DNA of 64,000 nucleotides from Methylocystis echinoides (lineage in GTDB: Bacteria; Pseudomonadota; Alphaproteobacteria; Rhizobiales; Beijerinckiaceae). A program made the translations under genes and the position numbers. Shown here in pieces: positions 8,496-17,716 of the stretch. The stretch is from positions 694,501-758,500 of the forward strand of contig NZ_BSEC01000001.1 in NCBI RefSeq assembly GCF_027923385.1. Direction: 5' to 3'. Under the pieces are notes generated by a model. The model was not told the DNA's origin. It did not search any database and worked only from the letters and a program-made list of their open reading frames with translations. Position 1 is the stretch's first letter; each line of letters opens with the position of its first letter.

Positions 8496-9618
8496 AGACG
8501 AGTATTCCCGGCGGCTGAACTCTCCCGGCCGCCGGGCTTTCGAGCCGTCGCGACAGGGCGCGCCCGTAGCCGACGAGGCGCTGTTCGAGAGGAAACATCA
8601 TCAGGCAGAACAGGATCACGACGCCCATCAGCGCGATTTGCGATCCCGCGTCGAGGCCGTTGAAAACCGGTCCGTTGCAGAGCTGCTGCCAGAGATAAAC
8701 CGAATAGCTGGCGCGTCCGAGCCAGGCGAGGACGCCGAGAGACAGCAGTCGGCGCAGCGCGGTCCCCGCCGCGCCCGACAGCAGCACCAGCGTCGGGACG
8801 GCGCCGATGTAAAGCAGGCGATACCAGGCGATGAGTGCGCCCTTCGCGGCCTCGTCGGCGCCGAAAGAGGCGATGACGCTGCGCGGCATGAAGACGATGG
8901 TCGCCGCGCCGATCATCACGGGAATACGCCAGCCGTCGCTGACCCGCAGGGCCGTCAGCGCGCGCGGCGCGTCCCGGCGAATGCTGTGCTTCGCCGCCAG
9001 GAAGCCCGCGAAAAACAGCGCATAGGCGATCACGCAGCCAATCTTGCCGATCCACCAGATCGTGAACACCGCCGGGACCGCCGCGAATGCGACGGCCGCC
9101 GCGGCGGGCAGGAAGCGCGGCGCCCTGTCCAGCGCCAGCCATGCGAAGACCGCCGGAAAGAGGAAATAGAACTGGGCTTCGAAGGCGAGGCTCCACGTGT
9201 GGCCGACATACCAGTTGCAGGCGACGCCGGGCGCGGTGGAGTTGCACAGATAAAGCGCGGCGCTGGCGAAATGATCCCAGCCGAAGTCGATGACGCCGGC
9301 CGACCCCAGCGCGAGCAGCGTCGTCAGATACGCCATCAGGGGCGGGACGATGCGGAAGAAGCGGCGGATGTAGAAGGCCCTCGCCGAGAAATCGCCGGTC
9401 GCCGCCGCCTCCTTCAGGCAGCCGAGGCTGACGACATAGCCGCTGATGAAAAAGAAGATGAAGACGCCGGTCTCGCCATATTGGGCGATCACCCCGAGCG
9501 GGCTCTTTTCATAAAGAGCGCCAATGGCGTGGTTCATGCCGAGGTGGTCGGCGAAAACCATGAGAATGGCGGCGACGCGCCAGCCATCGAGATAATCCAA
9601 CCGGTCGGCCGCGCGCAT
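8488..9618 (-). CDS. acyltransferase family 3 (OafA/YrhL-like) membrane protein
   Basis: A 376-aa integral membrane acyltransferase of family 3, which adds acetyl or other acyl groups to surface polysaccharide, lipopolysaccharide or similar glycans. It opens with YLDGWRVAAILMVFADHLG, the usual first-helix motif with the conserved histidine. About ten hydrophobic segments follow, and it includes the family-typical WSLAFEAQFYFLFP. The gene stands alone on the minus strand, with no glycan cluster next to it, so the acceptor is unknown. The start ATG at 9618 is supported by the motif falling close behind it. Confidence 0.85.
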   Translation of the reverse strand: MRAADRLDYLDGWRVAAILMVFADHLGMNHAIGALYEKSPLGVIAQYGETGVFIFFFISGYVVSLGCLKEAAATGDFSARAFYIRRFFRIVPPLMAYLTTLLALGSAGVIDFGWDHFASAALYLCNSTAPGVACNWYVGHTWSLAFEAQFYFLFPAVFAWLALDRAPRFLPAAAAVAFAAVPAVFTIWWIGKIGCVIAYALFFAGFLAAKHSIRRDAPRALTALRVSDGWRIPVMIGAATIVFMPRSVIASFGADEAAKGALIAWYRLLYIGAVPTLVLLSGAAGTALRRLLSLGVLAWLGRASYSVYLWQQLCNGPVFNGLDAGSQIALMGVVILFCLMMFPLEQRLVGYGRALSRRLESPAAGRVQPPGILVST

Positions 9619-9912
9619 GATCTTTCCACAGGCGCCATTTGGCGCGATTCGGGTGAAAGCCGGACATTTTCAGACGACGACGCTTTTGTGAAGCTTGCGT
9701 CCCGTTCCCCAAAGTCCCCTGCAGCCACATGAATCAGCCCGCCGCGCGCATAGATCAGCGGTAACGATTTTTTGTAGTAAAAAAATACTAAAAAGTAACC
9801 AGCGCGCGGCCTCTATAGTCAAGTGATTAATTTAACCAGTATATCTGCCTTTTGTTGTTTTTCCTTGAGGTTCTGTGAGAGTGAATTGCTACGCTCAAGC
9901 GGAGACCTATAC
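9619..9912. promoter_or_regulatory. AT-rich divergent intergenic region
   Basis: This 294-bp divergent region separates the acyltransferase from the large haem protein. Positions about 9765-9860 are clearly more AT-rich than the window average and include runs of A and T, as expected for the promoter of the rightward gene. A GGAG ribosome-binding site lies eight bases before the ATG at 9913. I cannot define -35/-10 boxes with confidence. Confidence 0.45.
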
Positions 9913-12900
9913 ATGAAACGATGCGCCATAATCGCCGCGGCACTGGCGGCGTCTCTTGCGCCGAAGGCTGCAAATGCGCTGGACGCGCCGCCTTTTACTT
10001 TCGGTCCGAACAGCTTCGTGAACTTCGAAACCCCGCATGTGCATCCGCTCGAACGGACGCCGGACGGGGCGAAGCTGCTCGCGGTCAACACCGCCGAAGG
10101 CTCGCTCATGGTGTTCGACCTCCAGACGGGCGTGCCGGTGCAGAGCAAGACGATCCTGGTCGGCGTCGACCCTGTTACGGTGCGCGCGCGGTCCGCCACC
10201 GAGGCCTGGGTCGTCAATCGCGTCTCCAACTCGATCAGCGTCGTGGATCTTGCGAGAGGCGCGGTCGTCGACACGTTGCAGATCTGCCGGGCGCCCGGCG
10301 ACGTCGTCTTCGCGGATGGCGATCAGGCCGTCGTTTCCTGCACGCGTCCCAACAAGCTCGTCGTCGTGGGAGCCTCGACCCGGAAGATTCTCAGCGAAGC
10401 CGACATCGCCGGCGAAAGCCCGCGCGCGCTCGCCCTCAGCCTTGACCGGCGCAAGGTTTACGCCGCGATTTTCGAGTCCGGCAACACATCGACGGTTCTG
10501 GCGGGCGACACAGCGGATCCGCGGATCCGAAATGCGGCGCAGAATTTCAACGGCCCCTACAGGGGCGCAAGCCCGATCCCGAACGCGGGGACGAGCTTCA
10601 ACCCGCCGCTCAATCCCGACGCGGGACCGCCGCCGCCGGTCAGTTCGATCGTCTTCAAGACCGGGAACGGCTTCTATACGGGCGGCGTGAACTGCAACAA
10701 CGACGTTTTCGGCGACCCGATCTACGGTATCGTGAAAGCGTGCTACGTCCTGAATGAGACAACCAACGACTGGACCTTCTGCGCCGCGGAAGGTCAGCGC
10801 TGCGTCTTCACCGGCCGCCAAAAGGTCCGCTACGGCGCCAACGGCTTCTTCAGCACGGGCCGATGGAAAGACGACACCAATGGCGACTGGACCGCCATGG
10901 TGACCGGCAACCTCTCCGCCCTGTCCAACCGCGTGTCCGGTTGGGATTTGCCCGATCGCGACGTGGCGGCCTTCGATCTCACGACCGGAAAGGTCAGCTA
11001 TCAGACGGGTCTGATGAATTCGGTGATGGCCATCGGCGTCAATCCCTCGACGGGCGATGTGACGGCGGTCGGCACCGAGGCGTCCAACCATATTCGCTTC
11101 GAGCCGCTGCTGAAGGGAACCTTTCTCAAGGTTCGCTGGGCCCGGTTCCAGATGGGCGGCGTTCCGGTGATCTCGGATCTGAACGCCCATATCGATTACA
11201 GCAAGACGAGTTCGGCGCCGGCGCTCAAGGGACTATCCATCGGCGATCCACGGGCGATCGAGTGGCGGCCCGGCGGGGTTGCGGCCTATGTCATCGGCAT
11301 GGGGTCCAACAATCTGATCGGGGTCACCAGAAACGGCGCTCGCTTCATCACCGTTCCCGTGGGGAAGGGACCGACCGGCATCGCCATCGATGCGCCGCGC
11401 GGCTACATTTATGTTCTGAACAGGTTCGACGCGACGATTTCGGTCCTCAGATACAACAATCCCCTGACGACGGTGTCCTACTTCGATCCGACGCCGCGCG
11501 CGATCAAGGACGGCCGGCCTTTCCTCTATGATACGCGCATCGGCTCCGGGCACGGCCAGATTTCCTGCGCCTCCTGTCATATCGACGCGCGCACCGACCG
11601 TCTGGCCTGGGACCTCGGCAATCCGGCGGGCCCGGTCGAAATGCGCGGGAACGTCCGCTTCCACCCGATGAAAGGCCCGATGGCGACGCAGACGCTGCAA
11701 AACATCATCGGCAGTCCGTCGCTCCACCATCGCGGCGACAAATCGGACCTCTTTGGTTTCGCCGACTCCTTTCGCGATCTGCAGGGCGCCGCCGCCCCGC
11801 TCGATCACGACTCGATGGCGAAATTCGAGGCCTTCCTCGCGCAGGTCGCCTTCCCGCCGAACCCGAACCGGGAGCTCGACAACAGCCTCAGCCGCGTCGT
11901 CTCGCTGCCGGGACCGCTGAACAGCGTGCGGGCCTTCGGCGACGCGTCGACGGCGCCGGGCGCGAGGTTCTGCGGGGCCGCCTGCCACGGAGGGGGCAGC
12001 CGGGGCCGCGCGGATGTCCAGGGACCGAATGTGCTGCATCTGTCGCAGCCGGCGAGCCCGCAGAGTTTCCAGGGCCTGAACGATCGTCTCGGCATGTTCT
12101 GGCTGAGCAAGGAGGGCAGCACGGTCGGCACCGGCATAAGGACGCAAGGCGCGCACGACTCGACCTTCGCCAATGAAGGCGTGTCGAATGACATGGTCGC
12201 CTACATGCTGTCCTTCGAGGGGCCGGCCGATTACTTCCCGGACCGCACCGCCAATTCCCATGCGGGCGTCGGCGCGACCGTCTCTGTCACGCCAACGCCC
12301 GTGAACGACACGCTGACCGTCTGCGCGGTCGAAGGCCAGATCTGTCAGGTCAGCAAACTCATGGAGGCTGTCTACGGCACATCCCCGGGGCCGACGCTCA
12401 CCAAACTCGTGCGCACCAATTTCCGTTGCGGCGGCGACAGTTTTGGCGGCGGCGACCCGGTTCCCGGCGTCGTGAAGACCTGCTACCTCCGCCAGCCGTC
12501 CTCGGCGGCTGTCGTCGCCAATCTGATGGACATCGCGGACACAAGGAAGGTTGGGCTGGTCTATTTCGGCACGGTCAATGGCGCGCCGATCGGCGGCTAC
12601 TACATCGGGAACAGGCGCTTCCAGACGGATCGCATTGGAACCGAGCTCGGCGTCGACGACCTCCTCAAGCTGGCGACCAACGATGCGCCGATCCAGTTCA
12701 TGCTGGTCGCGCGTGGCTCGGAATATCGCATCGGCGTCGACGCCGACCTCGACGGCCGCCTCAACGGCGACCGCGTCGCGGCCGGACAAGACCCGCGCCA
12801 GCCCGTGGCCAATAGCTGGAACGCCTGCGCGACGGAGGGCCAAAGCTGCGCGGCTACGCCAGCCGCCGTTGTGCGATATGGCGCGCCGGGGGCCTATGCC

Positions 12901-12993
12901 TACACCGTCGCAAGGGGCGATGTGACGTGTTCGGTCGCGACCTTCGGCGATCCCGCGCCGGGCAAGGCGAAGAGCTGCGACATCGCGCGTTGA
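9913..12993 (+). CDS. secreted beta-propeller / c-type haem protein with cysteine-rich modules
   Basis: A 1026-aa exported protein with a signal peptide (1-22, ending KAANA). The N-terminal half has repeated blade-like segments typical of YVTN/YncE beta-propellers, such as MVFDLQTG and YIYVLNRFDATISVL. A canonical haem c site CASCH is at about 552-556. It is followed by HPMKGPMATQTLQ and LHHRGDKSD, which resemble di-haem cytochrome c peroxidase-like proteins. A possible non-canonical site, CGAACH (CX3CH), is at about 687-692. Three related cysteine-rich modules (about 259-320, 800-858, 970-1026) share CAxEGQxC, VRYGA and FGDPxPG motifs with four cysteines each. Function unknown; periplasmic or surface redox role inferred. 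A hairpin terminator follows. Confidence 0.75.
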   Translation: MKRCAIIAAALAASLAPKAANALDAPPFTFGPNSFVNFETPHVHPLERTPDGAKLLAVNTAEGSLMVFDLQTGVPVQSKTILVGVDPVTVRARSATEAWVVNRVSNSISVVDLARGAVVDTLQICRAPGDVVFADGDQAVVSCTRPNKLVVVGASTRKILSEADIAGESPRALALSLDRRKVYAAIFESGNTSTVLAGDTADPRIRNAAQNFNGPYRGASPIPNAGTSFNPPLNPDAGPPPPVSSIVFKTGNGFYTGGVNCNNDVFGDPIYGIVKACYVLNETTNDWTFCAAEGQRCVFTGRQKVRYGANGFFSTGRWKDDTNGDWTAMVTGNLSALSNRVSGWDLPDRDVAAFDLTTGKVSYQTGLMNSVMAIGVNPSTGDVTAVGTEASNHIRFEPLLKGTFLKVRWARFQMGGVPVISDLNAHIDYSKTSSAPALKGLSIGDPRAIEWRPGGVAAYVIGMGSNNLIGVTRNGARFITVPVGKGPTGIAIDAPRGYIYVLNRFDATISVLRYNNPLTTVSYFDPTPRAIKDGRPFLYDTRIGSGHGQISCASCHIDARTDRLAWDLGNPAGPVEMRGNVRFHPMKGPMATQTLQNIIGSPSLHHRGDKSDLFGFADSFRDLQGAAAPLDHDSMAKFEAFLAQVAFPPNPNRELDNSLSRVVSLPGPLNSVRAFGDASTAPGARFCGAACHGGGSRGRADVQGPNVLHLSQPASPQSFQGLNDRLGMFWLSKEGSTVGTGIRTQGAHDSTFANEGVSNDMVAYMLSFEGPADYFPDRTANSHAGVGATVSVTPTPVNDTLTVCAVEGQICQVSKLMEAVYGTSPGPTLTKLVRTNFRCGGDSFGGGDPVPGVVKTCYLRQPSSAAVVANLMDIADTRKVGLVYFGTVNGAPIGGYYIGNRRFQTDRIGTELGVDDLLKLATNDAPIQFMLVARGSEYRIGVDADLDGRLNGDRVAAGQDPRQPVANSWNACATEGQSCAATPAAVVRYGAPGAYAYTVARGDVTCSVATFGDPAPGKAKSCDIAR

Positions 12994-13016
12994 TCGCCCT
13001 GCCGCCGCAGAAAGAG

Positions 13017-13044
13017 AACCCCCCGACGTCCGCGCCGGGGGGTT
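13017..13044. terminator. hairpin between convergent genes
   Basis: A 9-bp GC-rich stem (AACCCCCCG paired with CGGGGGGTT) around a 10-base loop lies between the ends of the haem protein gene and the D-amino-acid dehydrogenase gene. It has no strong T-tract on either side but is placed to stop transcription from both directions. Confidence 0.6.
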
Positions 13045-13051
13045 CAACGCG

Positions 13052-14293
13052 CTAAAACCGTGTCGCTGAATAGGGTGCTGGGTCGGTGAAGGGGCTTTCG
13101 CCGGTCATCATTTCGGCGAGCAGCCGCCCGCTGACCGGCCCGAGCGTCAGCCCGTGATGGGCGTGGCCGAAATCGAACCACAGCCCCTTGTGACGCGGCG
13201 CCTCGCCGAGCACGGGCAGCATGTCCGGCAGGCAGGGGCGCGCGCCTTTCCACGGCGCCTGATCCAGCGCCGGGCCGAGCGGGAAGAGCAACCGGGCGAT
13301 CGGCTCGCAGCGCTCGATCTGCACCGGCGTCGGCGGCGCGTCGCGGGGCGCGAACTCCGCTCCGCTGGTGAGCCGCACGCCGCGCGCCATGGGCGCGAGC
13401 AGGTAGCCATTGTCGGCGTCGAGGATCGGATGGTTCAGCTTCGTTCCGCGCTGCGGGGCGTAATGCATGTGATAGCCGCGCTTGAAGCCGAGCGGCATGT
13501 CGTAGCCGTAGCGCCGGTAGATGAGGTCGGACCATGGCCCCAGCGCCACGACCGCCGCGCCGGCGCCGATGCGGCCGTCCGGCCCCGCGACGCTCCAGCG
13601 CCCGTCCGGCTCCTGTTCGAGCGTCAGCGCGTCGGCGGAAACGAAGCGCCCGCCGCGCGCGGAAAACAGATCGGCATAGGCTTTGGCCAGCGCCCCGGGA
13701 TCGTTGATGAAAGCCGTGTCGAGGTAATGGACGGCGCCCGCGACGGTCGCCAGATTTGGCTCGCGCGCCAGCACCCCCTTCGCATCGAGAATGTCGATGT
13801 CGAGGTCGTAGGCGCGCAGTTTCTCGGCTTCGGCGACGCCGGCCGCGAGGGTTTCCGGGCGGCGAAACAGCTTGAGCCAGCCGGTGCGGCGCAGCAGCGT
13901 CCCGCAGCCGGCCTGCTGGATCAGCGCCTCATGTTCGATGAGGCTGTCCTCGATCAGCGGGCGCCGGGCGGCGATGTTTTTCGCCACGCGCGCCGGCGCG
14001 CTCTCGCGCCAGTAGCGCAGCAGCCAGGGGCCGACCGAGGGCAGGGCGCCGAGGTGGTAATGCGCCTCGGGCAGCAGGTTGAGCGCATATTTGATGAGCT
14101 TCGCCGGATCGCGCGGGAACAGATAGGGGAAGATCGAGGAGCGCTCGATCAGGCCGGCGTTGCCGAAGCTCGTCTCCAGCCCCGCGCCGCGCCGGTCGAC
14201 GAGCACCACGTCGCGCCCGCGCGCCTGAAGATGCAGGGCGGCGGAGACGCCCACCATGCCCGCGCCGAGAACGATCACATCCGCCGTCTTCAT
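13052..14293 (-). CDS. D-amino-acid dehydrogenase (DadA-like FAD oxidoreductase)
   Basis: A 413-aa FAD-dependent oxidoreductase of the DAO/DadA family that oxidises D-amino acids to 2-oxo acids, passing electrons to the respiratory chain. The Rossmann FAD motif VLGAGMVGVSAALHL lies at residues 8-22, and the family-typical HAHHGLTLGPVSGRLLAEM is near the C-terminus. The length is usual for DadA. There is no alanine racemase (dadX) beside it, so the exact substrate is open; hydroxyproline- or glycine-oxidase-like relatives are possible. It sits just downstream of the parDE pair on the same strand. Confidence 0.82.
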   Translation of the reverse strand: MKTADVIVLGAGMVGVSAALHLQARGRDVVLVDRRGAGLETSFGNAGLIERSSIFPYLFPRDPAKLIKYALNLLPEAHYHLGALPSVGPWLLRYWRESAPARVAKNIAARRPLIEDSLIEHEALIQQAGCGTLLRRTGWLKLFRRPETLAAGVAEAEKLRAYDLDIDILDAKGVLAREPNLATVAGAVHYLDTAFINDPGALAKAYADLFSARGGRFVSADALTLEQEPDGRWSVAGPDGRIGAGAAVVALGPWSDLIYRRYGYDMPLGFKRGYHMHYAPQRGTKLNHPILDADNGYLLAPMARGVRLTSGAEFAPRDAPPTPVQIERCEPIARLLFPLGPALDQAPWKGARPCLPDMLPVLGEAPRHKGLWFDFGHAHHGLTLGPVSGRLLAEMMTGESPFTDPAPYSATRF

Positions 14294-14368
14294 GCCGCCT
14301 CCATGATGGCTTCATATGGCCGCGCGCCTGTCGCGACGCCAGAACCAAGCAAGCGGGGGGCCGGTCCT

Positions 14369-14683
14369 TCATATGCGGGGCGGCAGGTCCCGGAACATCT
14401 GTTGAGCGTCCCGAGCCCCGTGAAGGATACGCGCAACGCCGACCGGGCGCCGCGCCAGATCATAGACGATCAGGTACGAAAGAACCGGCCAGAACTTGAC
14501 TGGCTCATCGGTAAGATCTTCACGACTGTGTCCGATCCCGGGGTTTTCGCCGACGATCCGCAGCGCCCGGCGAATCTCGACGACGACATGACGCGCGCTT
14601 GCTGGACCCGCGTTCCGTATCAGATAGCGCCGGATGTCGTGAAGATCGGACTGTGCTTCTGTCGACAGGCGAAAGCCTGTCAA
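14369..14683 (-). CDS. parE: ParE/RelE-family toxin
   Basis: A 104-aa type II toxin of the RelE/ParE superfamily. It shows the usual pattern: an N-terminal LSTEAQSDLHDIRRYL helix and a C-terminal beta-sheet with LIVYDLARRPVGVARILHGAR. The start overlaps the antitoxin stop by four bases, which is the normal coupling for these pairs. ParE toxins inhibit DNA gyrase, while RelE relatives cut mRNA; the sequence alone does not settle which. The pair has no mobile-element neighbours in view. Confidence 0.88.
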   Translation of the reverse strand: MTGFRLSTEAQSDLHDIRRYLIRNAGPASARHVVVEIRRALRIVGENPGIGHSREDLTDEPVKFWPVLSYLIVYDLARRPVGVARILHGARDAQQMFRDLPPRI

Positions 14684-14949
14684 TTCGATCCCCGTCGGTC
14701 CTGCGCCTCGAGTTCGGCCTCGAGGCGGTCGAAGAACGCTTCGCCATCCACGCTGTCTCCAGCGCGCAGCGAGGCCATGCCTGCCGCAACCTTCGCCCGG
14801 ATTTCATCCTTGCGAGAGGCTTCGAGCTGGTCGCGCTCCTCCAGCAGCCGCAGCGCCTCGCGCAGGACCTCGCTTGCTGATGTGTATCGGCCGGTGTCGA
14901 CTTTCTGGCGCACCAGTTGCTCGAGTTCCGGGGTGAGGCTGACGCTCAT
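14680..14949 (-). CDS. parD: ParD-family antitoxin
   Basis: An 89-aa antitoxin. The N-terminal ribbon-helix-helix segment (MSVSLTPELEQLVRQKV, then YTSASEVLREALRLLEER) binds DNA, and the acidic C-terminus (DGEAFFDRLEAELEAQD) would wrap the toxin. It is upstream of parE and overlaps it by four bases. Antitoxins of this family repress their own promoter, which should lie in the 69 bases before position 15019. Confidence 0.9.
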   Translation of the reverse strand: MSVSLTPELEQLVRQKVDTGRYTSASEVLREALRLLEERDQLEASRKDEIRAKVAAGMASLRAGDSVDGEAFFDRLEAELEAQDRRGSN

Positions 14950-15018
14950 TTTTCATTTGCTCCCGACGGGAACCGACTAAGGTAGAGTAATCGCGCCGCG
15001 CGATTCCGCAATCACTCA

Positions 15019-16227
15019 TCACCCGAACAGCGACGCCAGATAATACGCCGCGCCCGCCGCCAACCCGCCGACGAGAAAGGTCTGCAGGCCCGACCTCAGC
15101 GGGCTCACCCCCGTGAGCCGCCCCTTCACAGCGCCGAAAACGAGCAGGGCGACGCCGGTGAAAAGCGCCGAATGGATGAGCGCGCGCTTCACATCCTCCT
15201 CGAATATATAGGGCGCGAGCGGGATCAGCCCGCCGACGGCATAGGCCGTGGCGATGGTCGCCGCGCTGATCGGCGCGCGTTTCGGGTCCGGACGCTCCAG
15301 CCCCAGCTCGAAGCGCATCATGAAATCCACCCAGCGCTTCTTGTCGGCCGAGAGGGCGGCGACGACGGAATCGAGCTCGGGCTTCGTGAGCCCATATTGC
15401 GCGAAAATATCGCGCAGCTCGTGGCGCTCCTGCTCGGGCAGCTTCTCGACCTCCAGATATTCGCGCTTCTCCTCCGACAGGAAATGCTCCTGATCGCTGC
15501 GCGCCGCGAGATAGCCGCCGAGCCCCATGGCGGTGGCGCCCGCGACGATCTCCGCAAGCCCCGCCGTCACCACCACGCGGCTCGATGCGATCGCCGCCGA
15601 AATGCCGGCGGCCAGCGCGAAGGGCACGGTGAGGCCGTCCGCCATGCCGATGACCACGTCGCGCACGGTCTCGGTGTTGAGGAAATGCCGCTCCACATGC
15701 TCGCCCGGCCCTGCTCTGGGCCGCCGGCCCCAGAGCAGGGCGTCGAGCGCCTCCGCGCCCAGCGCCCGCTCGAGTTCGACGAAGGCGAAAAAGGGAATGA
15801 GGCTCACGAAGACGATGGCCGCCGTCATCAGGATCGCCTGAAGCGAGCCGTCGCCGATGGTCGGGACCGCCGCCGCGACCGTCTTGCCGCGCCACACGCC
15901 GATGAGCGTTTCCTCGGCGGTGTGGAACGCGATCAGCAGCAGGGCGAAAAGCGCCGACTTAATCAGGGCCGGAACGGCGACCGGCGCGTCCGGGCGGCTC
16001 TCGCCGAGCCTGAAGTGCTGGGCGAGGAGCACCACCTTGGCCAGGGCGAGCGCGTTCAGGAGCGCGAAGCCCTGCTGGTAGGCGAGCAGATCCTCATTGA
16101 AAATGAAAGCCTTATGCAGGGAGAAGAGGGTCAGCAGCACCCACAGATAGAGGAATATCGCGACGAATTGTCTGCCTTCCTCGGCGGCGCCCGCCTTCAG
16201 GCGCGAGAGTTTTTCCTGATCCATCAT
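15019..16227 (-). CDS. VIT1/CCC1-family transporter fused to an N-terminal membrane domain
   Basis: A 402-aa membrane protein in two parts. Residues 1 to about 170 form an unfamiliar domain with about four helices, including an intramembrane HTAEETLIG motif. Residues about 175-402 match the VIT1/CCC1 iron/manganese transporter family, with the first-helix motif VRDVVIGMADGLTVPFALAAG, the MGLGGYLAARS segment and the FMMRFELGLE region. VIT proteins move Fe(II) or Mn(II) across membranes. The fusion reads through without interruption. The start MM at 16227 is preceded by a GGAAGG site; the in-frame upstream extension is GC-rich intergenic sequence. The gene is divergent from purB. Confidence 0.82.
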   Translation of the reverse strand: MMDQEKLSRLKAGAAEEGRQFVAIFLYLWVLLTLFSLHKAFIFNEDLLAYQQGFALLNALALAKVVLLAQHFRLGESRPDAPVAVPALIKSALFALLLIAFHTAEETLIGVWRGKTVAAAVPTIGDGSLQAILMTAAIVFVSLIPFFAFVELERALGAEALDALLWGRRPRAGPGEHVERHFLNTETVRDVVIGMADGLTVPFALAAGISAAIASSRVVVTAGLAEIVAGATAMGLGGYLAARSDQEHFLSEEKREYLEVEKLPEQERHELRDIFAQYGLTKPELDSVVAALSADKKRWVDFMMRFELGLERPDPKRAPISAATIATAYAVGGLIPLAPYIFEEDVKRALIHSALFTGVALLVFGAVKGRLTGVSPLRSGLQTFLVGGLAAGAAYYLASLFG

Positions 16228-16411
16228 CCAGCCTTCCCGGCGCCTTGCGCCCCGGCCGTGTCTTACCCCGCGCCGGCCCAATGGAACATGACCGAAGGCA
16301 AAATCCGCGCCCGGGGGCCGCCGGATTGACCCGGCCGCGCGAATTTGCGAACCGGAAGCCCGAACGCCGGCCCCCGGCCGGCCCGACCTTTCCCGATTTT
16401 CCGAGGCTCCC

Positions 16412-17716
16412 ATGATCCCGCGCTATTCCCGACCCGAGATGACGAGCATCTGGGAGCCGCAAACGCGCTTTCGCATCTGGTTCGAGATCGAGGCCTATGC
16501 CTGCGACGCGCTGGCGGAACTCGGCGTCATCCCCAAGGAGAGCGCCAAAAACATCTGGGACAAGGCCGATTTCGTTAAGTTCGACGTCGCCCGCATCGAC
16601 GAGATCGAGCGCGTCACCAAGCATGACGTCATCGCCTTCCTCACTCATCTCGCGGAATTCATCGGCCCGGATTCGCGCTTCGTGCATCAGGGCATGACGT
16701 CCTCGGACGTGCTCGACACCTGCCTCGCGGTGCAGCTTTCGCGGGCGGCGGATCTCCTGATCGCCGACGTCGACGCGCTGCTCGCGGCCATCAGGAAGCG
16801 CGCCCATGAGCATAAATTCACGCCGAGCATTGGCCGCTCGCATGGCATTCACGCCGAGCCCGTGACCTTCGGGCTGAAGATGGCGCAGGCCTACGCCGAA
16901 TTCACCCGCGCCCGCGAGCGTCTGGTGACCGCGCGCAAGGAGGTCGCCACCTGCGCGATTTCCGGCGCCGTCGGCACCTTCGCCAATATTGATCCCCGCG
17001 TCGAGGAATATGTCGCGCACAAGATGGGCCTCGTTCCCGAGCCCGTGTCGACGCAGGTCATCCCGCGCGACCGCCATGCGGCCTTCTTCGCGACATTGGG
17101 CGTCGTCGCCTCCTCGATCGAGCGGCTCGCCACCGAAATCCGTCATCTCCAGCGCACCGAAGTTCTCGAGGCGGAGGAATTTTTCTCGGCCGGGCAGAAG
17201 GGCTCGTCGGCCATGCCGCACAAGCGCAACCCGGTGCTCACCGAAAACCTCACCGGCCTCGCCCGCCTCGTGCGCGGCATGGCGATTCCGGCGATGGAGA
17301 ATGTGGCGCTCTGGCACGAGCGCGATATTTCGCATTCCTCCGTCGAGCGCATGATCGGCCCCGACGCCACCGTGACGCTGGATTTCGCCCTGGCGCGGCT
17401 CACCAATGTCATCGACAATCTCGTGGTCTATCCCGAGAACATGAAGAAGAACCTCGACAAGCTCGGCGGGCTCGTCCATTCGCAGCGCGTGCTGCTGGCG
17501 CTCACGCAGAAGGGCGTCTCACGCGAGGACGCCTATGCGATGGTGCAGCGCAACGCCATGCCGGTCTGGCGCGGCGAGGGCGAGTTTCGCACGCTGCTCG
17601 GCGCCGATCCCGACGTGAGCGCGAAACTGTCGCCGGCCGAACTCGACGAATTGTTCGACCTCTCGTACCACTTCAAGCACGTGGACACGATTTTCCGACG
17701 CGTTTTTGGAGAATAA
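16412..17716 (+). CDS. purB: adenylosuccinate lyase
   Basis: A 434-aa enzyme of purine synthesis that splits SAICAR to AICAR and adenylosuccinate to AMP, releasing fumarate. The fumarase/aspartase superfamily signature GSSAMPHKRNP is present around residue 267, with upstream TSSDVLDTCLAVQL and the active-site SIGRSHGIHAEP segment. Length and start (ATG at 16412, motif MIPRYSRPEMTSIW) are normal for the alphaproteobacterial form. Its last 44 bases overlap the antisense end of a DUF2721 gene. purH, also in the pathway, lies at 29444. Confidence 0.97.
   Translation: MIPRYSRPEMTSIWEPQTRFRIWFEIEAYACDALAELGVIPKESAKNIWDKADFVKFDVARIDEIERVTKHDVIAFLTHLAEFIGPDSRFVHQGMTSSDVLDTCLAVQLSRAADLLIADVDALLAAIRKRAHEHKFTPSIGRSHGIHAEPVTFGLKMAQAYAEFTRARERLVTARKEVATCAISGAVGTFANIDPRVEEYVAHKMGLVPEPVSTQVIPRDRHAAFFATLGVVASSIERLATEIRHLQRTEVLEAEEFFSAGQKGSSAMPHKRNPVLTENLTGLARLVRGMAIPAMENVALWHERDISHSSVERMIGPDATVTLDFALARLTNVIDNLVVYPENMKKNLDKLGGLVHSQRVLLALTQKGVSREDAYAMVQRNAMPVWRGEGEFRTLLGADPDVSAKLSPAELDELFDLSYHFKHVDTIFRRVFGE

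Noticed and set aside
14294..15018. Mobile element carrying the toxin-antitoxin pair
   Set aside because: No integrase, transposase, flanking direct repeats or tRNA attachment site is visible around it.
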